Source: Diadema setosum (taxonomy: Eukaryota; Echinodermata; Echinoidea; Diadematoida; Diadematidae). Taken from it: a DNA stretch of 64,000 bases. Made by a program: the position numbers and the translations under genes. Positions within the stretch are counted from its first letter, which is position 1. Every line of letters begins with the position of its first letter. The notes under the pieces are model-generated. The model had not been told where the DNA came from. It saw only the letters and a program-made list of their open reading frames with translations, and searched no databases. Below, in pieces: positions 34,338-46,163 of the stretch. Location of the stretch: assembly GCA_033980235.1 (NCBI GenBank), contig CM067069.1, positions 17,619,650 to 17,683,649 on the forward strand. The letters run 5' to 3'.

Positions 34338-34957
34338 CTCGAATTCACAGTTGAATTCCAGCGCAAAACTAACGCTCGAATTCACTTTGTATTTCTGCGC
34401 TAAACTAATGCTCGAATTCACAGCGATTTTCTGCACTGAACTGACGCTCGAACTCCCTGTGTATTTCAGCGCTCAACTAACGCTCGAATTCACAGGTGAA
34501 TTTCAGCGCAAAACTAACGCTCGAATTCACTGTGTATTTCTGCGCTCAACTAACGCTCGAATTCAAAGGGATTTACTGCACTGAACTAACGCTCGAATTC
34601 CCTGTAAATTACTGATATCACATATTCGAATTTGTAATATCAATAATTCAATTCGTGATATCACAAAATGGAATTTGTGATATCACAAATTCAAATTAGT
34701 GATATCACAAATTTATTTCGTGATATCACAAATTCGAATTTGTGATATCAAAAAATCATTTTGTGATATCACGAATTACCATTGGTTTTCACGTGAAACC
34801 TATCTTTTATATAAAGAATTCGAATTTCTGATATCACAAATTCATTTAGTGATATCTTAAATTGAATTTTAGATATCACAAATTCGAATTTCTGATATCA
34901 CAAATTGAATTTGTGATATCAAGAATGGATTTTGTGATATCACAAATTTAATTCTTG
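34338..34957. repeat. 36-bp satellite then TGATATCAC satellite, internal arm
   Basis: GCTCGAATTC units of 36 bp (34338-34605) are followed by TGATATCAC units (34612-34957), in the same order and orientation as the right arm at 43.4-44.1 kb. The array stops abruptly at 34957, where host-derived sequence begins. Confidence 0.88.
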
Positions 34958-34981
34958 ATTCCATGGAGTGTAAAGTGGTTA

Positions 34982-35381
34982 AAGGGGATGGCTATAGTAC
35001 CTGATCAGTGGGAATCAGTGGGAATGCTGGGGGATTATTGTTCCAATCCTTGTGGGAGTCATTTAAGAGTACATTATATATCTCTAGTTGTGTGAAAATT
35101 ATTTGCTTCAGAATGGCCTCATATTTAAGTAATGTGCAGTTCAATGTTTCCAGGTTAGCATGCCTGTATACAGTGACGGGGCGATCGTTAAAGGCCCGTT
35201 AACTATCGCCCAAACAATGTGCAGTCATGCACATTACTTGAATATGAGACCATTCTGAAGCAAATAATTTTCACACAACAATAGATATTTAATGTACTCT
35301 TAAATGAATCCCACAAGAATTTGAACAATCATCCCCTGCATTCCCACTGATTCCCACTGATCAGTTACTAGCCATTCCCTT
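34982..35381. mobile_element. 400-bp long-inverted-repeat MITE, second copy
   Basis: Differs from 24830-25229 by a few substitutions. Its presence at the same relative place shows it was copied with the segment rather than inserted separately. Confidence 0.8.
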
Positions 35382-36402
35382 TGAGACTTTATAGAAATAC
35401 AGTCGCTCTCATTTAATATAGTTTATCGCTGCCCCACATCCAATCCCGGCCAGAAAAATAAAATATATGATGTAACCCCATTCCCTACCCAAAATATTGA
35501 CCTTTTTCGAATAACATACATTAACAGAGAATGAAAGAAAAACAAGTTCAGCACCGAGGGTCAACAATGTCATATGTATATGGGTGCCATCTAAAATTAC
35601 CATTTGCGAGAGAAATTTCATAACTTGACCAGTGTTGACCATGCAGCCGTTCTGCCACTCCACCGCTCCTATATACTGAGTTGCATTATTCCTTCAGATA
35701 CAATGCGCTGCAGCTTAGCAACACGGGTGGTGTACTAGTAGTTTACCATGAGTCTCTATTCCCATGGGAGAGGAAAATGGAAAATGCCAAAGGATGCCAT
35801 TGTCCGCAGCGTCTGTAACTGTCCGTAAATGTCCGCAAGCGGTCGTAAATGTTGTGATACGTTAACTTGCGTTTAATTTCGGATATTTACGGTGGACGGG
35901 AATAAACGCAAATGGACGGGAGGTAAACTTAGTTGCGGATGGTCTGCGTCTAAGCTACGGATCGTTACGTTCAGTTACGGAAAGTTACGGATAACTACGG
36001 TTACTTGCATAAGTCTGAATCCATGAAGTAACTCTGCGAAATTTTGAACATTTCAAAATTTCGCAGGCTTGGCCCCGTCAGTTTGCGTTTCTTTACGGAT
36101 TAGTTACGGACAGTTACGTCTACATACGACCCTGCGGATGCCTGCATCCACGCTGCGTCCCCCTGCGTCCATTCATCCGTATCTATCCGCGGCGGACGTA
36201 ACCCATCGTATAAGGCACTGTGTGACTGGGGCATCACACAGTGCCTTACGATGGGTTACGTCCGCTGCAGTAGTATGAGAGAGGTTTACCTTGCACATTC
36301 TCCGTCATTAAAGAATTACCTGCAATGTTGTTGTTGTTTTCTTGTTGTTAGGGATTATTTTGCCAAATTGTGAGAAATGTCAAGAACACATGTGCTGTAT
36401 AC

Positions 36403-36474
36403 CTCTTGGACAGCAGGATCCTGATTTCTACCAGTAGCGTCATCATCATCCACAGAATCCCAGGAGTAGTCAGG
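36403..36474 (-). pseudogene. Copied 72-nt exon inside the 17-kb element
   Basis: Duplicate of the exon at 26230-26301 with both splice sites intact. It now lies inside the inserted element, away from its neighbours, so its use in a transcript is doubtful. Confidence 0.5.
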
Positions 36475-36584
36475 CTGAAAAACAACAACAACAAAACATT
36501 GCTATATATGTATGGTAAAACGCTTAGCACGTCTTATACCTTTTATCAATTTTAATAAGGGGTAGCAATGATAATTCATCTTAC

Positions 36585-36641
36585 CATCTTTTCATCTTTC
36601 AGTTTTTCATAAATCAGCGGAGGACAACACAAAAGTAGTTT
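36585..36641 (-). pseudogene. Copied 57-nt exon inside the 17-kb element
   Basis: Duplicate of 26412-26468, donor GTAAGA kept. The copied segment ends about 20 bp beyond it. Confidence 0.45.
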
Positions 36642-36660
36642 CTGTCTTAAAGTGTTTTAA

Positions 36661-37618
36661 GATTATAAACATATTGGGGCAGGCAAACTGTACACCCAAC
36701 ACTATTGGTCTTAATTGATACACCCCTTTGTTCTGGAGGACTGATTTTGAGGAGTGACAAAATGTCTTCAGGAGAAACACGTTGCTTTATGTGACCACCA
36801 GCCGACACCAGTGGTGGACATTTGGCAAGTTTACGACTCCCTCTCGTACCCTGCATGACTCACGGTCTCTCTATCTTATTCTCCGCTGCTGACATACACA
36901 GACCAGAGGGGTGATTGCCCTCGGTCGGTCCTCCGCAATACAAACACATGGTATGCTTTTATAACACACATACACATACAACCACACATAATTATCATCG
37001 ATTTGGTGGAAGAGTCTTACTGTAAAGGGGATTACCACATGAAAAATGTATCATAATTAACAATAATGTAGTAATAGATGACAATTTGAGGACCAAAACG
37101 ATGAATTAAATGTAGGCCCTAAGTGAACATAGTATCATTGAATCCATGATAACATGTTGCAAAACAATTGATTTGTATCAATAATTTATTCATCGAATAT
37201 ACCTTGATGATCATTTAGGGAATGATGGATGTGTAAATCTCTCATATATAGTTATTTGTATTTTGAACATTGTTCTAAAAAAAGTTAGCAGTAGTATACA
37301 TTCCATCTGAATATCAGCTCAAAAGTAATGTTCCAATTCCCTGTGTATGGCTGCGCTAAAAAAACAAAAAAAACAAAAAAAACAAAACAAAAACAAAAAC
37401 AAAAACAAAAACAAAAACACGCTCGAATTCACAGTTGAATTCCAGCGCAAAACTAACGCTCGAATTCACTTTGTATTTCTGCGCTAAACTAATGCTCGAA
37501 TTCACAGCGATTTTCTGCACTGAACTGACGCTCGAACTCCCTGTGTATTTCAGCGCTCAACTAACGCTCGAATTCACAGGTGAATTTCAGCGCAAAACTA
37601 ACGCTCGAATTCACTTTG
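36661..37618. repeat. Duplicate of block A
   Basis: From GATTATAAACATATTGGGG it repeats 33577-34537, including the candidate coding fragment, the AAAAC tract and the first 36-bp satellite units. It ends at TTG, the target duplication of FB3. Confidence 0.88.
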
Positions 37619-37734
37619 GAGTAGAGCAGATAAGCCCTCAAAATCACGTGAATTGTGCAAAATTTGACTAAAGCATGAAACTTTCACCAGTGTTAGTACA
37701 TACCATAAGATTTATTTTAAGATCGGGAGGTAAG

Positions 37735-38480
37735 TCTGATTTGACCTCTGATGACCTCCAGAGGTCAATGTACTTTAGATATCAGAAAATCGATGTTTTT
37801 AGACATTTGCAAATGATATATGTGGTTATGTTGCACTGAACATGCATTTATACCACAGAGAAATCATTTCCAGATTCAACAGAGCACTGACAGATTTTTA
37901 CCTTTGACCTCTGATGACCTCCAGAGGTCAATGAACTTTAAATATCAAAATATCGATGTTTTTAGACATTTGTGAATGATATATGTGGTTATGATTCACT
38001 AAACATGCATCTATACTTCAGGGAAACCATTTTCTGATTCCACAGAGCATTGACAGGTTTTAACCTTTGACCTCTGGTGACCTTTGGAGGTCAATGACCT
38101 CAAAATATTATATTGATCTGTGATGTCATTGGTTAATGGTAAACGTGCATTGTTAAGATGTACAAAACAAGCATATCTGTCTTACAATGAAATTGTCTTC
38201 ATATTCTAAAGAGCAGACAGGTTTCTACCTTTGACCTCTGATGACCTTGAGAGGTCAATGACCTCAGAATATCAGAATATTGAAGTATGACATCATTGGT
38301 GAAAGGTCAAACATGGTAAGGATGTACAAAACAAGCATATCTGTGTACAATGACATCGTCTTCATATTCCAAGGCACACAGACGAGTTTCTGCCTTTGAC
38401 CTCTGATGATCTCGAGAGGTCAATGACCTCAAAGTATCAGAATAGTTTGGCATCATCAATGGTAAACATGATGATGTTTT
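37735..38480 (+). repeat. FB3 left arm: five ~163-bp units with TGACCT half-sites
   Basis: Units start near 37742, 37905, 38068, 38232 and 38397. The first two contain TGACCT-CTGA-TGACCT (a direct repeat with 4-bp spacing) followed by AGGTCA. The last three also contain AGGTCA-A-TGACCT, an inverted repeat with 1-bp spacing. Confidence 0.85.
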
Positions 38481-38699
38481 AGAGAGCACTCGTAGGCCCT
38501 GTTTATTAACGAGCCATTACCGTTCACCTATGAAAATCACACAAGGTCAAATACCTCGAATGAAATGTGAGGATGTTAATATTGATATTGCGATAGTTAA
38601 TAGTTAATAATTGTTTATAATGTAGGGCTTACAAACCATGCATTTCTGTTACCAAAAAAGTGGCTACTCATTCCGCAGAACTTTTCAGGTAATTATCTA

Positions 38700-40265
38700 A
38701 GTCGGGTATGTGCACAGAGCAAGGGATGTCGATCTGTTTTCACGTGGGGGGGGGGGGGACTTGGAAAATATGTAAAAGCATAAGTTCATGGTGCAAAGGA
38801 ATGAAGTGGAGGGGGAGGATGTGGGTGGGGGATTGGATTTTTGCAGGTTTAGACCTGAAATCAGTGATTCAGTGTAGCTCTTGTTTAATGTGAGCGTCAT
38901 CACTTATACGGAAGTTGATGGGGTGTGGGCGCATCTCACCTATATACCCTCCTCCCAAAGACGAAGTTTGTTGTTTTTTTTTTTTAAGAATCTGATGCAT
39001 ACGTTTTGGGGAATATTTGGAAAATTATGGATCACCAAGGTGTACCAAGTCTATATGGATGGGAACCCCGGAAGCGCAGCGTTGGCGAGGGTAGGGTATT
39101 CCACTCCCATTCGACAGAGCTCTTGTATTTTGAGAAATGAGATTCAACGACCTGGCACACAGGCACTTTTGAAGGAATACCTCGAAATTTGTATCAAAAA
39201 GGTGTAGTAAGTCAGCCATCTATGGAGGAAGACCAATCGACAGAAGGATGTGGATAGAGGTATCCCCCTCCCACATAATGGAGCTTTTGCATTCTTTTGT
39301 TTGCAATTCAATGATCTCGTGCCACTCTTGGTTAAACTACCATTTTGGAAAAAAAAAGTCCATACCCAAATGTGTAGCCATAATCAATGCATAGAGGAGA
39401 GGTTGATACAGCGAGAGGAGGGTATGAAAGGGGCTGTCCCCCAATCCTTCCCATGCGAGGGAGCCTTTGCAGTAAGAATAGAAATGTAAAAAAAAAAATC
39501 TAGTATACACATTTATGATGGAATATTTGGGAAATTATCAGTAAAAGGAGTGTACCAAATCTAAGGGTAGAAACCGAGGAGGGATTGTTAATTGAAAGAT
39601 ACACTACCCCCTCCAACAAGAGGGATTTTCTTTAATATGTCGGAACTGAAATTAAAGATCTAGTACATACTTTGTGATGATATAAAACAAAAATGGGACA
39701 AAAGCACTGAGCGTATATGGAAGGGGACATAACGAAAGATAGTGTGGGGGAGGGGGTATGCAAAGGAGATTCTGCCTTTTAATCTGGTGCATACTATAGC
39801 TAAAATGTTCAGTGACAATTCATTTTCTGTCAAAAAAGTGAAGAAAAAAATCTCAATCTCAGGAAATACTTGGAGGCAAAGTTTTATGTCCCCACCATTC
39901 CCCCTCCCATATTTTCTCGGGAGGCGGGGCAAATGTCTCTTGCCCTCCAAAATGAACAATCGTGCATATATAGGAAAGCCTTTTCATCTTTGGAATTCAA
40001 ATAAAAATATCTCTTAAAAACATTTTTCATAGAATAAGGGAAATTATCATTCCCCAAAGTATGTTATATCTGTGGAAGGAACCAAGCAGGGGGAAGGAGT
40101 CTATCGAAAGGAGATATCCCCTCTCACAGAAGGGAGATTTTGCATTTCAGAATTTAAAAAAAGCAAAAAACAAAAAACAACAACAAAAACTACCAACAAA
40201 ACATAGTCCACATCTCAGAATTTAATGGGGTGGGGGTCAACTATCCCTGCCACCACCCCACCCCT
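38700..40265. repeat. Degenerate tandem repeat inside FB3
   Basis: Units of roughly 250-300 bp share GGAATATTTGG-AAATTAT, GTGTACCAA-TCTA, a CCCCCTCCCACA-type phrase and AGCTCTTGCATTTT-type words. Related units occur at 55.3-55.95 kb. Boundaries are approximate. Confidence 0.55.
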
Positions 40266-42720
40266 CCTCCAAACTAATGCCCCGGTATGTGCATGTGTTT
40301 TATTCCACTTGTTGAAAAGAAGAGAGAGTTTTAAGAAACAACATTGTTCAGTGGTCGCTATCCCAGTCAAGTAAATTGTTTATCAATAAGGTGATTTCCT
40401 TCACCTGTATACCTTAAGATGATGTAGGCCTGGTATTTGCCTTGCACGTTATTACATCTATTTCTTTTTTAGTATTCTCGTTTATATTTTGATGTGAAAG
40501 TTGTTTACTTTGCCACGATTTTATTTGTACATAGAAAAAATAATCCAAGACTGAAAATGAAACTGATACAATATTTAATGATTGACATGATGCACATATT
40601 GTGTATTTCTATAGCAATAAAAGTGAGCAATTCAAAAGGCGTGTACTCATTTCACATGAACATTAGCGATGATCCTCTGACCTCTGGAGGATATTGAAAG
40701 ATATGCATCAAAATGTAAGAATATTGATGTCTGGTTTCTTTTGGTTTGTAATGGCCTGCTGCTTATGAAATAACAATTATATTTTAAAAAAAATTGTGTG
40801 TGTGTGTGTGTGTCCAAAATTGTATGCAGAGTATTCCACACACAGTTCAATTTTGACTTCCATCTAGGACAATGAGCGGTTACTTTTTCTCAACTACATT
40901 GTAATATCAAAATCTATTGAAAAAACACGGTGGCGGCTGGGTCTAACACATTATCATTCCTTTTTGTTGGAGATCCATGCGGGATGGTCAAAACAAACAT
41001 AAAAAATAGATATCTCAGACCTAATTGTTATAACAAAGCATCATATCCTCATATACCCAACCAACCCTCTATGCCCAGACAATGTAAACCACCCCATGGA
41101 CTTACTTGGAGCTTTAGAATATCCTTTGTCAACAGAGAGAAACATCCAAACCTTTGCAGTGCCGACTAAGATCTGCCATGGAACTGATTGGTATTGGCTC
41201 TGCATCATTGACAGCAGATCTTGTTTCCTATTCTCCTTCTTCTTCTTCTTCTTCTTCTTCTTCTTCTTCTTCTTCTTCTTCTTCTTCTTCTTCTTCATTA
41301 TACTATGTAATCTTGTAATATTCTGCCATGGAGCCTTTTCTTAATTGGTTAAAGAAGGTATCCAAAGAGCTATATGAAGCAAAAAACAACAAACAAATGC
41401 AAAAACAAAAAGAGAGATATATGTATCTTTAATAACAGAGCTGAATATTGAGTATCTCTCTCCTGAAGTGTTTCAAAGAGATACAAGAGACAGTGGCGGA
41501 GAGTAGCCGCCACCTTTTTTGGGAGTAGGCCTACTTTGTGTTCTTGCAAATGATGCCTGACATTTTTGGTCATTTGCCCTTTTTGAAGAATGCAGCAATA
41601 GAGCCACAACTTCCTGCGGAATGGATATTGTGGGGTTCTTGATGCAGAACATCATCGCTGAATTTGCCTGAGCTGTATTTTCTTACTGGGATTGCCATTG
41701 TAGTTTTGTTTTGTTTTGCTTTGTTTTGTTTTTCAAGTGTGGCTGTAACACTGCTTGTTTTGCATATGATGGTCATTGCAGCTAAAGAGTGCATATCTTC
41801 TCTGGATCATTCCAAACTTCATGATGTTTCACCTGGGTGAATGGATCCCAGGATGATGCATGCATATTCCAGGACAGTCCTGAGCGGCATGGAGTAGCAA
41901 AACACCTGAACTTTATGATACTCGTATCTTCGTCTGGAGAGAGTCTTTGGTTAAAGTATAACCTTTTTAAGCTGCTGTGGCGATTTGATTCCAGCTGAGC
42001 CTCCTATTGGAACTCCAAAATATTTTGCACAATCCGCTTTCTCCATGGTTTGCCACAAATGCTTATCTATTCCCTGGGTAGGTCTCGGGTGGCAATAGCT
42101 AGTTGCAATACACAGGATTGCTTCATGTGGAATGCATGTTGGGCCTCACAGTATGTCGAAGTTTTCAAGATGGTCCATGATGTCGCAGCTGTGGACTGTA
42201 TACTCCAGGACCATGAGTCATTCATCGCAGTCATACTGTAACAACCCACCAGCTTTACACTGGCCAATACAGGCCCACCAGCTGGAAACTATGCAAATAT
42301 TGCCCATGAGCTTGACACTTAGGCAAACCAGTCCCATAATGAGTCCGACAAAATGGGGGAAAAGATCTATGAGACTTACACTGAATAGATTAAACACTCT
42401 GTATATCAGTCTCGTGGGCCTTGTTTTCCTCGAGTGTTGAGATAATGGCCATATTTGCTAGTCTACATAACTAACCCAAACATAACAGTTGTATTTGAGG
42501 TCACTGCCATCACTCAAGAAACTTAAGCTTTATTTCTGAAGTAATTGACCTCTCACATTTCAGAGACCTGTTACTATAAACCAATGCTCTGTGGAATATG
42601 CATACATACTTTGATCAAAACATCAATGCGTGATTTGTACATGATTAAGCATTTACGATTACACCACTGAAGCCAAACATCAATACAGGTAAGCCTACAC
42701 ATGTGACCTCAGTTGCACAT
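40266..42720. other. FB3 interior without a clear gene
   Basis: Includes (GT)n near 40796 and a (TTC)n tract at 41227-41297. The stretch 41340-42270 has broken protein-like frames on the minus strand but no domain I can name. The rest is unannotated. Confidence 0.4.
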
Positions 42721-42774
42721 CGGGTATTACAAAGTTGACCATTGACTATACATAGAATATCAATATTCTGATAT

Positions 42775-43335
42775 TTTGAGGTCATTGACCTGTCACCTTC
42801 CTCAGAGGTCAAAGGTAGAGACACGTGAGTAATTTCTCTTGCTCTGTGGAATAGGAAAACAATTCAATTGTAATACAAATGAATATAACATCTAAATCAT
42901 GTTTGTCATCAACCAATTGCACCAAATATCAATGTTCTGACATTTTGAGGTCATTGGCCTCATCATAGGTCATCTGAGGTCATCAGAGGTCAAAGGTAGA
43001 AATCTGACTCGAAAGGCTCAGTGGAACATTGAGGCAATTCCTCTTACAAAAATTAGTTTTTAGTACATAATTATCGTGTTTCAGTTATGAGTGACGCATT
43101 AAAATATCAATTTTCTGACATTTTTAGGTCATTGACCTCTGAAGGTCATCAGAGGTCAAAGATAGAAACCTGTCAGGGCTCTATGGAACATAAAGACAAT
43201 TTCACTGTGACAAATATTAAGTTTTAGTACATCATTACTGTGTTTATCATTAACCAATGGCGCAAAATATCAATTTTCTTAGATTTTGAGGTCATTGACC
43301 TCTAGAGGTCATCAGAGGTCAATTCAGACTTACCT
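42775..43335 (-). repeat. FB3 right arm: four inverted ~163-bp units
   Basis: Mirror image of the left arm. AGGTCATTGACCT or a variant occurs near 42779, 42945, 43122 and 43288. Most units also have AGGTCATCAGAGGTCA, a perfect direct repeat with 4-bp spacing. Confidence 0.85.
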
Positions 43336-43434
43336 CCCGATCTTAAAATTAATCTTATAGCATGTACTAACAATGGTGAAAGTTTCATGCTTTAGTCAAA
43401 TTTTGCACAATTGTTCGGCTTATCTGCTCTACTA

Positions 43435-44149
43435 TTGTATTTCTGCGCTAAACTAATGTTGGAATGCACAGCCATTTTCTGCACTGAACTAACGCTCGAA
43501 TTCACTTTGTATTTCTGCGCTCAACTAACGCTCGAATTCACAGGGATTTACTGCACTGAACTAACGCTCGAATTCCCTGTGTATTTCTGCGCTCAACTAA
43601 CGCTCGAATTCACAGTTGAATTTCAGCGCAAAACTTACGCTCGAATTCACTGTGTATTTCTGCGCTCAACTAACGCTCGAATTCAAAGGGATTTACTGCA
43701 CTGAACTAACGCTCGAATTCCCTGTAAATTACTGATATCACATATTCGAATTTGTAATATCAATAATTCAATTCGTGATATCAAAAAATGGAATTTGTGA
43801 TATCACAAATTCAAATTAGTGATATCACAAATTTATTTCGTGATATCACAAATTCGAATTTGTGATATCAAAAAATCATTTTGTGATATCACGAATTACC
43901 ATTGGTTTTCACGTGAAACCTATCTTTTATATAAAGAATTCGAATTTCTGATATCACAAATTCATTTAGTGATATCTCGAATTGAATTTTAGATATCACA
44001 AATTCGAATTTCTGATATCACAAATTTAATTCTTGATATCACAAAGTGAATTCTTGATATCAAAAATTTGATTTTTTTTTTTTTATATATCACAAAACGG
44101 AATTTGTGATATCAGAAATTACCTTTAAATGTAAAAAAGGCTTGCCATA
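43435..44149. repeat. Right satellite arm of the 17-kb element
   Basis: 36-bp GCTCGAATTC units (43440-43730) are followed by TGATATCAC units (43735-44115), ending at GGCTTGCCATA. It mirrors the left arm at 27114-27500. Confidence 0.85.
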
Positions 44150-44381
44150 CGTACGGGTACGACGCTGGATATCGACCTAATTGAAGACTCCGTGGGATCA
44201 GAGCTACTTTCTCCAATCTCTGGAAATACGTGCCGTGCGATGTTCGAGGGAACGTAGTACTGGATGCTAAAGCTCCGTGGGCAGCACGTGGGGTCAGCCG
44301 ACTCCTCCGGGCAGAAAACAGAGCGCGGTCTCTTCTTGTTCACGGTGAAGACGACAGGGGCGGGTCCGGGGATGAAATTCA
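44150..44381 (-). CDS. Exon 3, main part, of an unidentified secreted-type protein
   Basis: Minus-strand exon with acceptor GTGTGCCTGTAG, joining exon 2 in phase 1 to read V-NFIPGPAPVVF. It encodes about 77 residues, with a basic patch (NKKRPR), cysteines in FCPEESADPTCCPRSF, and a Ser-rich end (GESSSDPTESSIRSISS). The reading reaches CGTACG at 44150-44155 and is then broken by the 17-kb element. The missing 19 bases and donor are at 27089-27107. A (CA)n tract lies 18 bp upstream of the exon. I do not recognise the family. Confidence 0.6.
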
Positions 44382-44395
44382 CTACAGGCACACAC

Positions 44396-44398
<3 letters not shown>

Positions 44399-44437
<39 letters not shown>
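44399..44437. repeat. (CA)n microsatellite
   Basis: ACAC run in the intron directly upstream of exon 3. Confidence 0.95.
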
Positions 44438-44439
44438 GA

Positions 44440-45188
44440 ATAAAATAATGACATACATAAGCAGTGTCTAATATATAGGAAATATAAATGCATACATTGA
44501 AAAATTCATAATTATTATAATATAATATGAATTTAAAATACATGTATATACGGTATGCATACCCATGTATTGTTCTCTCATGTTTCCCTGTACAAGTAGA
44601 AATTCCTGCCTATTTCACGCGACATGAAACTAACGCGAAAAAAAAAGATAATATTTTTGCTTGTAATATCATGTTATATATAAAGAGTTTGTTCGTAAAA
44701 ACCGATAAGTTTATATTTGCCAATTGGAGATATTTGCGATTAAAGGTCAGGAAAATAAAGAGAATAATAAGAAAATATTTGCTTCTTTTGACCATAACTT
44801 CAAAAATGTACCTTTATAATATGTAGGGACCAATATGTCATTTAAAAGGTATTATTTTGTACTTTATAACCGAGACCGTACTTCAAAATCTTAAAAAATG
44901 GACTTTTCGGTTTTTGCGAACAAACTCTTCATCATTACTATTTCATTCCGCGGAATTAAAAGTGTGATATAATGTCTCATGCCGTATGGGGTCTGTACAG
45001 ACCGGCATAATGGGCTTCTATTAGTCCCCCATGTTTTAAATAATGAAAGAGTCACTCCTTTTTTATACATTTTTATGTGGAAACAAATGAAATTAATTTT
45101 AAAAAAAAAATTGAGAAACCCGTCTTACCAGGCAGAGCGATAGAAAGTATTCCCGCTAGAATAAATTCCACTATTTCAGTATTATGCT
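44440..45188. other. Intronic AT-rich sequence
   Basis: No exon or bounded repeat seen. Confidence 0.4.
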
Positions 45189-45790
45189 TGAAGGGAAACC
45201 CAGTCCAAATATAAGTTAGTCTCGGTAAGAAAGAGTAAATATTACGAGTTCAACGGTAAAAGTTTGATCGAAATCGGATGAAAATGAGGAAGTTATGACA
45301 TTTTGAAGTTTCGCTTATTTTGGGAGAAACAGTTCTTGTACAGCCGATATGAATATGCAAATGGCGAAGTTAGCATGTCATCTCCTCACCACTTGCCCTA
45401 TAGTTTGTACATACAATTCTGAAATTCTAAGTTTTTCATTCAAACGCAAATTCTGATATATCTAGACGATAAATTCTGAAGTTATTCAACCATAAAATAG
45501 CATCACGTTTAAGACTTAAATTCAATGACAGAAAAATTAATTTTCATCATTTTTTTTTTGTACACGTTCAATGGAAAATTGAGAGGTTATGGCACGGTCA
45601 GCTCATTCATTTTGCATATTCATATCCGCTGTACAAGAACTGTTTTGGCGAAATTAGTAAAACTTAAAAATGTCATAACTTCCAATTACTCTTCATTCCA
45701 TTTTGATCTGGATCAAATTTTTACTGATAAACTCGTAAAATTCACCCTCTTTTTTTTCAGACTAACTTTTTTAGGACTGACTCTCCTTTA
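45189..45790. mobile_element. Long-inverted-repeat MITE (about 600 bp)
   Basis: The left part (AAACCCAGTCC, then ATAAGTTAGTC, GTTTGATCGAAATC, ACAGTTCTTGTACAGC, ATGAATATGCAAATG) recurs in reverse complement and mirrored order on the right, ending GGACTGACTCTCCTTTA. No coding capacity. A related element starts near 63620. Confidence 0.75.
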
Positions 45791-45954
45791 ACAATCATGC
45801 ATATACTGTAAAAGTGCAATTAATTCTGCGTATACATAACTATACTGTATATACGATTGTAGGAAAAAAAGACTATAGTTAAACATATCAAAGTAATTAC
45901 GGACAGTTTATACCAAAATCTCCTTGTAAATGATCTTTATTATTATTATCTAAT

Positions 45955-46150
45955 AATAAGGTCTTATTTATCCAGGGTAGCCTCTTCAGTCTTGCCAAAG
46001 CTCTACCAGAGGGCCCTGCCAGTATTATTACCCAAGCGTTGCCAAGTACTCATTTATACACCTAGGTCGAGAAAGACATAGTGTGTAAAAACATTTTGTC
46101 CTCCGATTGGGAGTCGGGAGTTTTATCCACTATGCCACAGCGCCCCCCCC
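45955..46150 (-). mobile_element. tRNA-related SINE fragment
   Basis: On the minus strand it begins GGGCGCTGTGGCATAGTGG, with A box TGGCATAGTGG (46128-46138) and an anticodon-arm-like CCGACTCCCAATCGG. The B box is not recognisable. A C run follows at 46143-46163. Confidence 0.45.
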
Positions 46151-46163
46151 CCCCCCCCCCCCC

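Larger units (their letters stand above)
34958..36660. repeat. Copied host segment, near-identical to 24808-26488
   Basis: From TTCCATGGAGTGTAAAGTGG to GTGTTTTAA it follows the intronic segment at 24.8-26.5 kb, with scattered substitutions and one indel of about 17-20 bp. It includes the 400-bp MITE, part of DNA element copy 2, its palindrome, and two small exons. Short sequence overlap at both joins suggests template switching during repair. Confidence 0.88.
37619..43434. mobile_element. Foldback element FB3 (5.8 kb) in the 36-bp satellite
   Basis: Ends GAGTAGAGCAGATAAGCC and GGCTTATCTGCTCTACTA are inverted and flanked by TTG (37616-37618 and 43435-43437). The interrupted satellite unit is rejoined by removing the element and one TTG. 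Arms of about 0.8 kb are inverted tandem arrays of about 163-bp units. The interior (38.5-42.7 kb) has degenerate repeats, a (TTC)n tract and no recognisable transposase. Confidence 0.85.
27114..44149. mobile_element. 17-kb composite inverted-arm element inserted in exon 3
   Basis: Starts TATGGCAAGCC and ends GGCTTGCCATA, flanked by CGTACG at 27108-27113 and 44150-44155. Both arms carry the same two satellites in mirror order. The outer one is a TGATATCAC satellite, the inner one a 36-bp GCTCGAATTC satellite. Between them lie an inverted structure (about 27.5-32.6 kb), a block A (33.58-34.34 kb) with a second satellite arm, a copied host segment (34.96-36.66 kb), a copy of block A, and foldback FB3. 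I see no transposase. 6-bp duplications are known for Polinton, IS3EU and Dada, but nothing here identifies any of these. Confidence 0.7.

Noticed and set aside
34243..34584. Frame with repeated ARIH-type peptide
   Set aside because: The 36-bp satellite is a multiple of three and therefore stays open; not a gene.
41041..41298. Frame with a poly-Lys start
   Set aside because: Created by the (TTC)n microsatellite.
41340..42270. Broken minus-strand frames as a transposase relic of FB3
   Set aside because: No catalytic or domain motif could be identified; left as unannotated interior.
27114..44149. Polinton/Maverick virus-like transposon
   Set aside because: Size and 6-bp duplication would fit, but the ends do not begin AG and no polymerase, integrase, ATPase or capsid frame is present.
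27108..44155. The 17-kb element as a new spliceable intron
   Set aside because: A GT lies at the upstream edge, but no AG acceptor lies at the downstream edge next to CGTACG.
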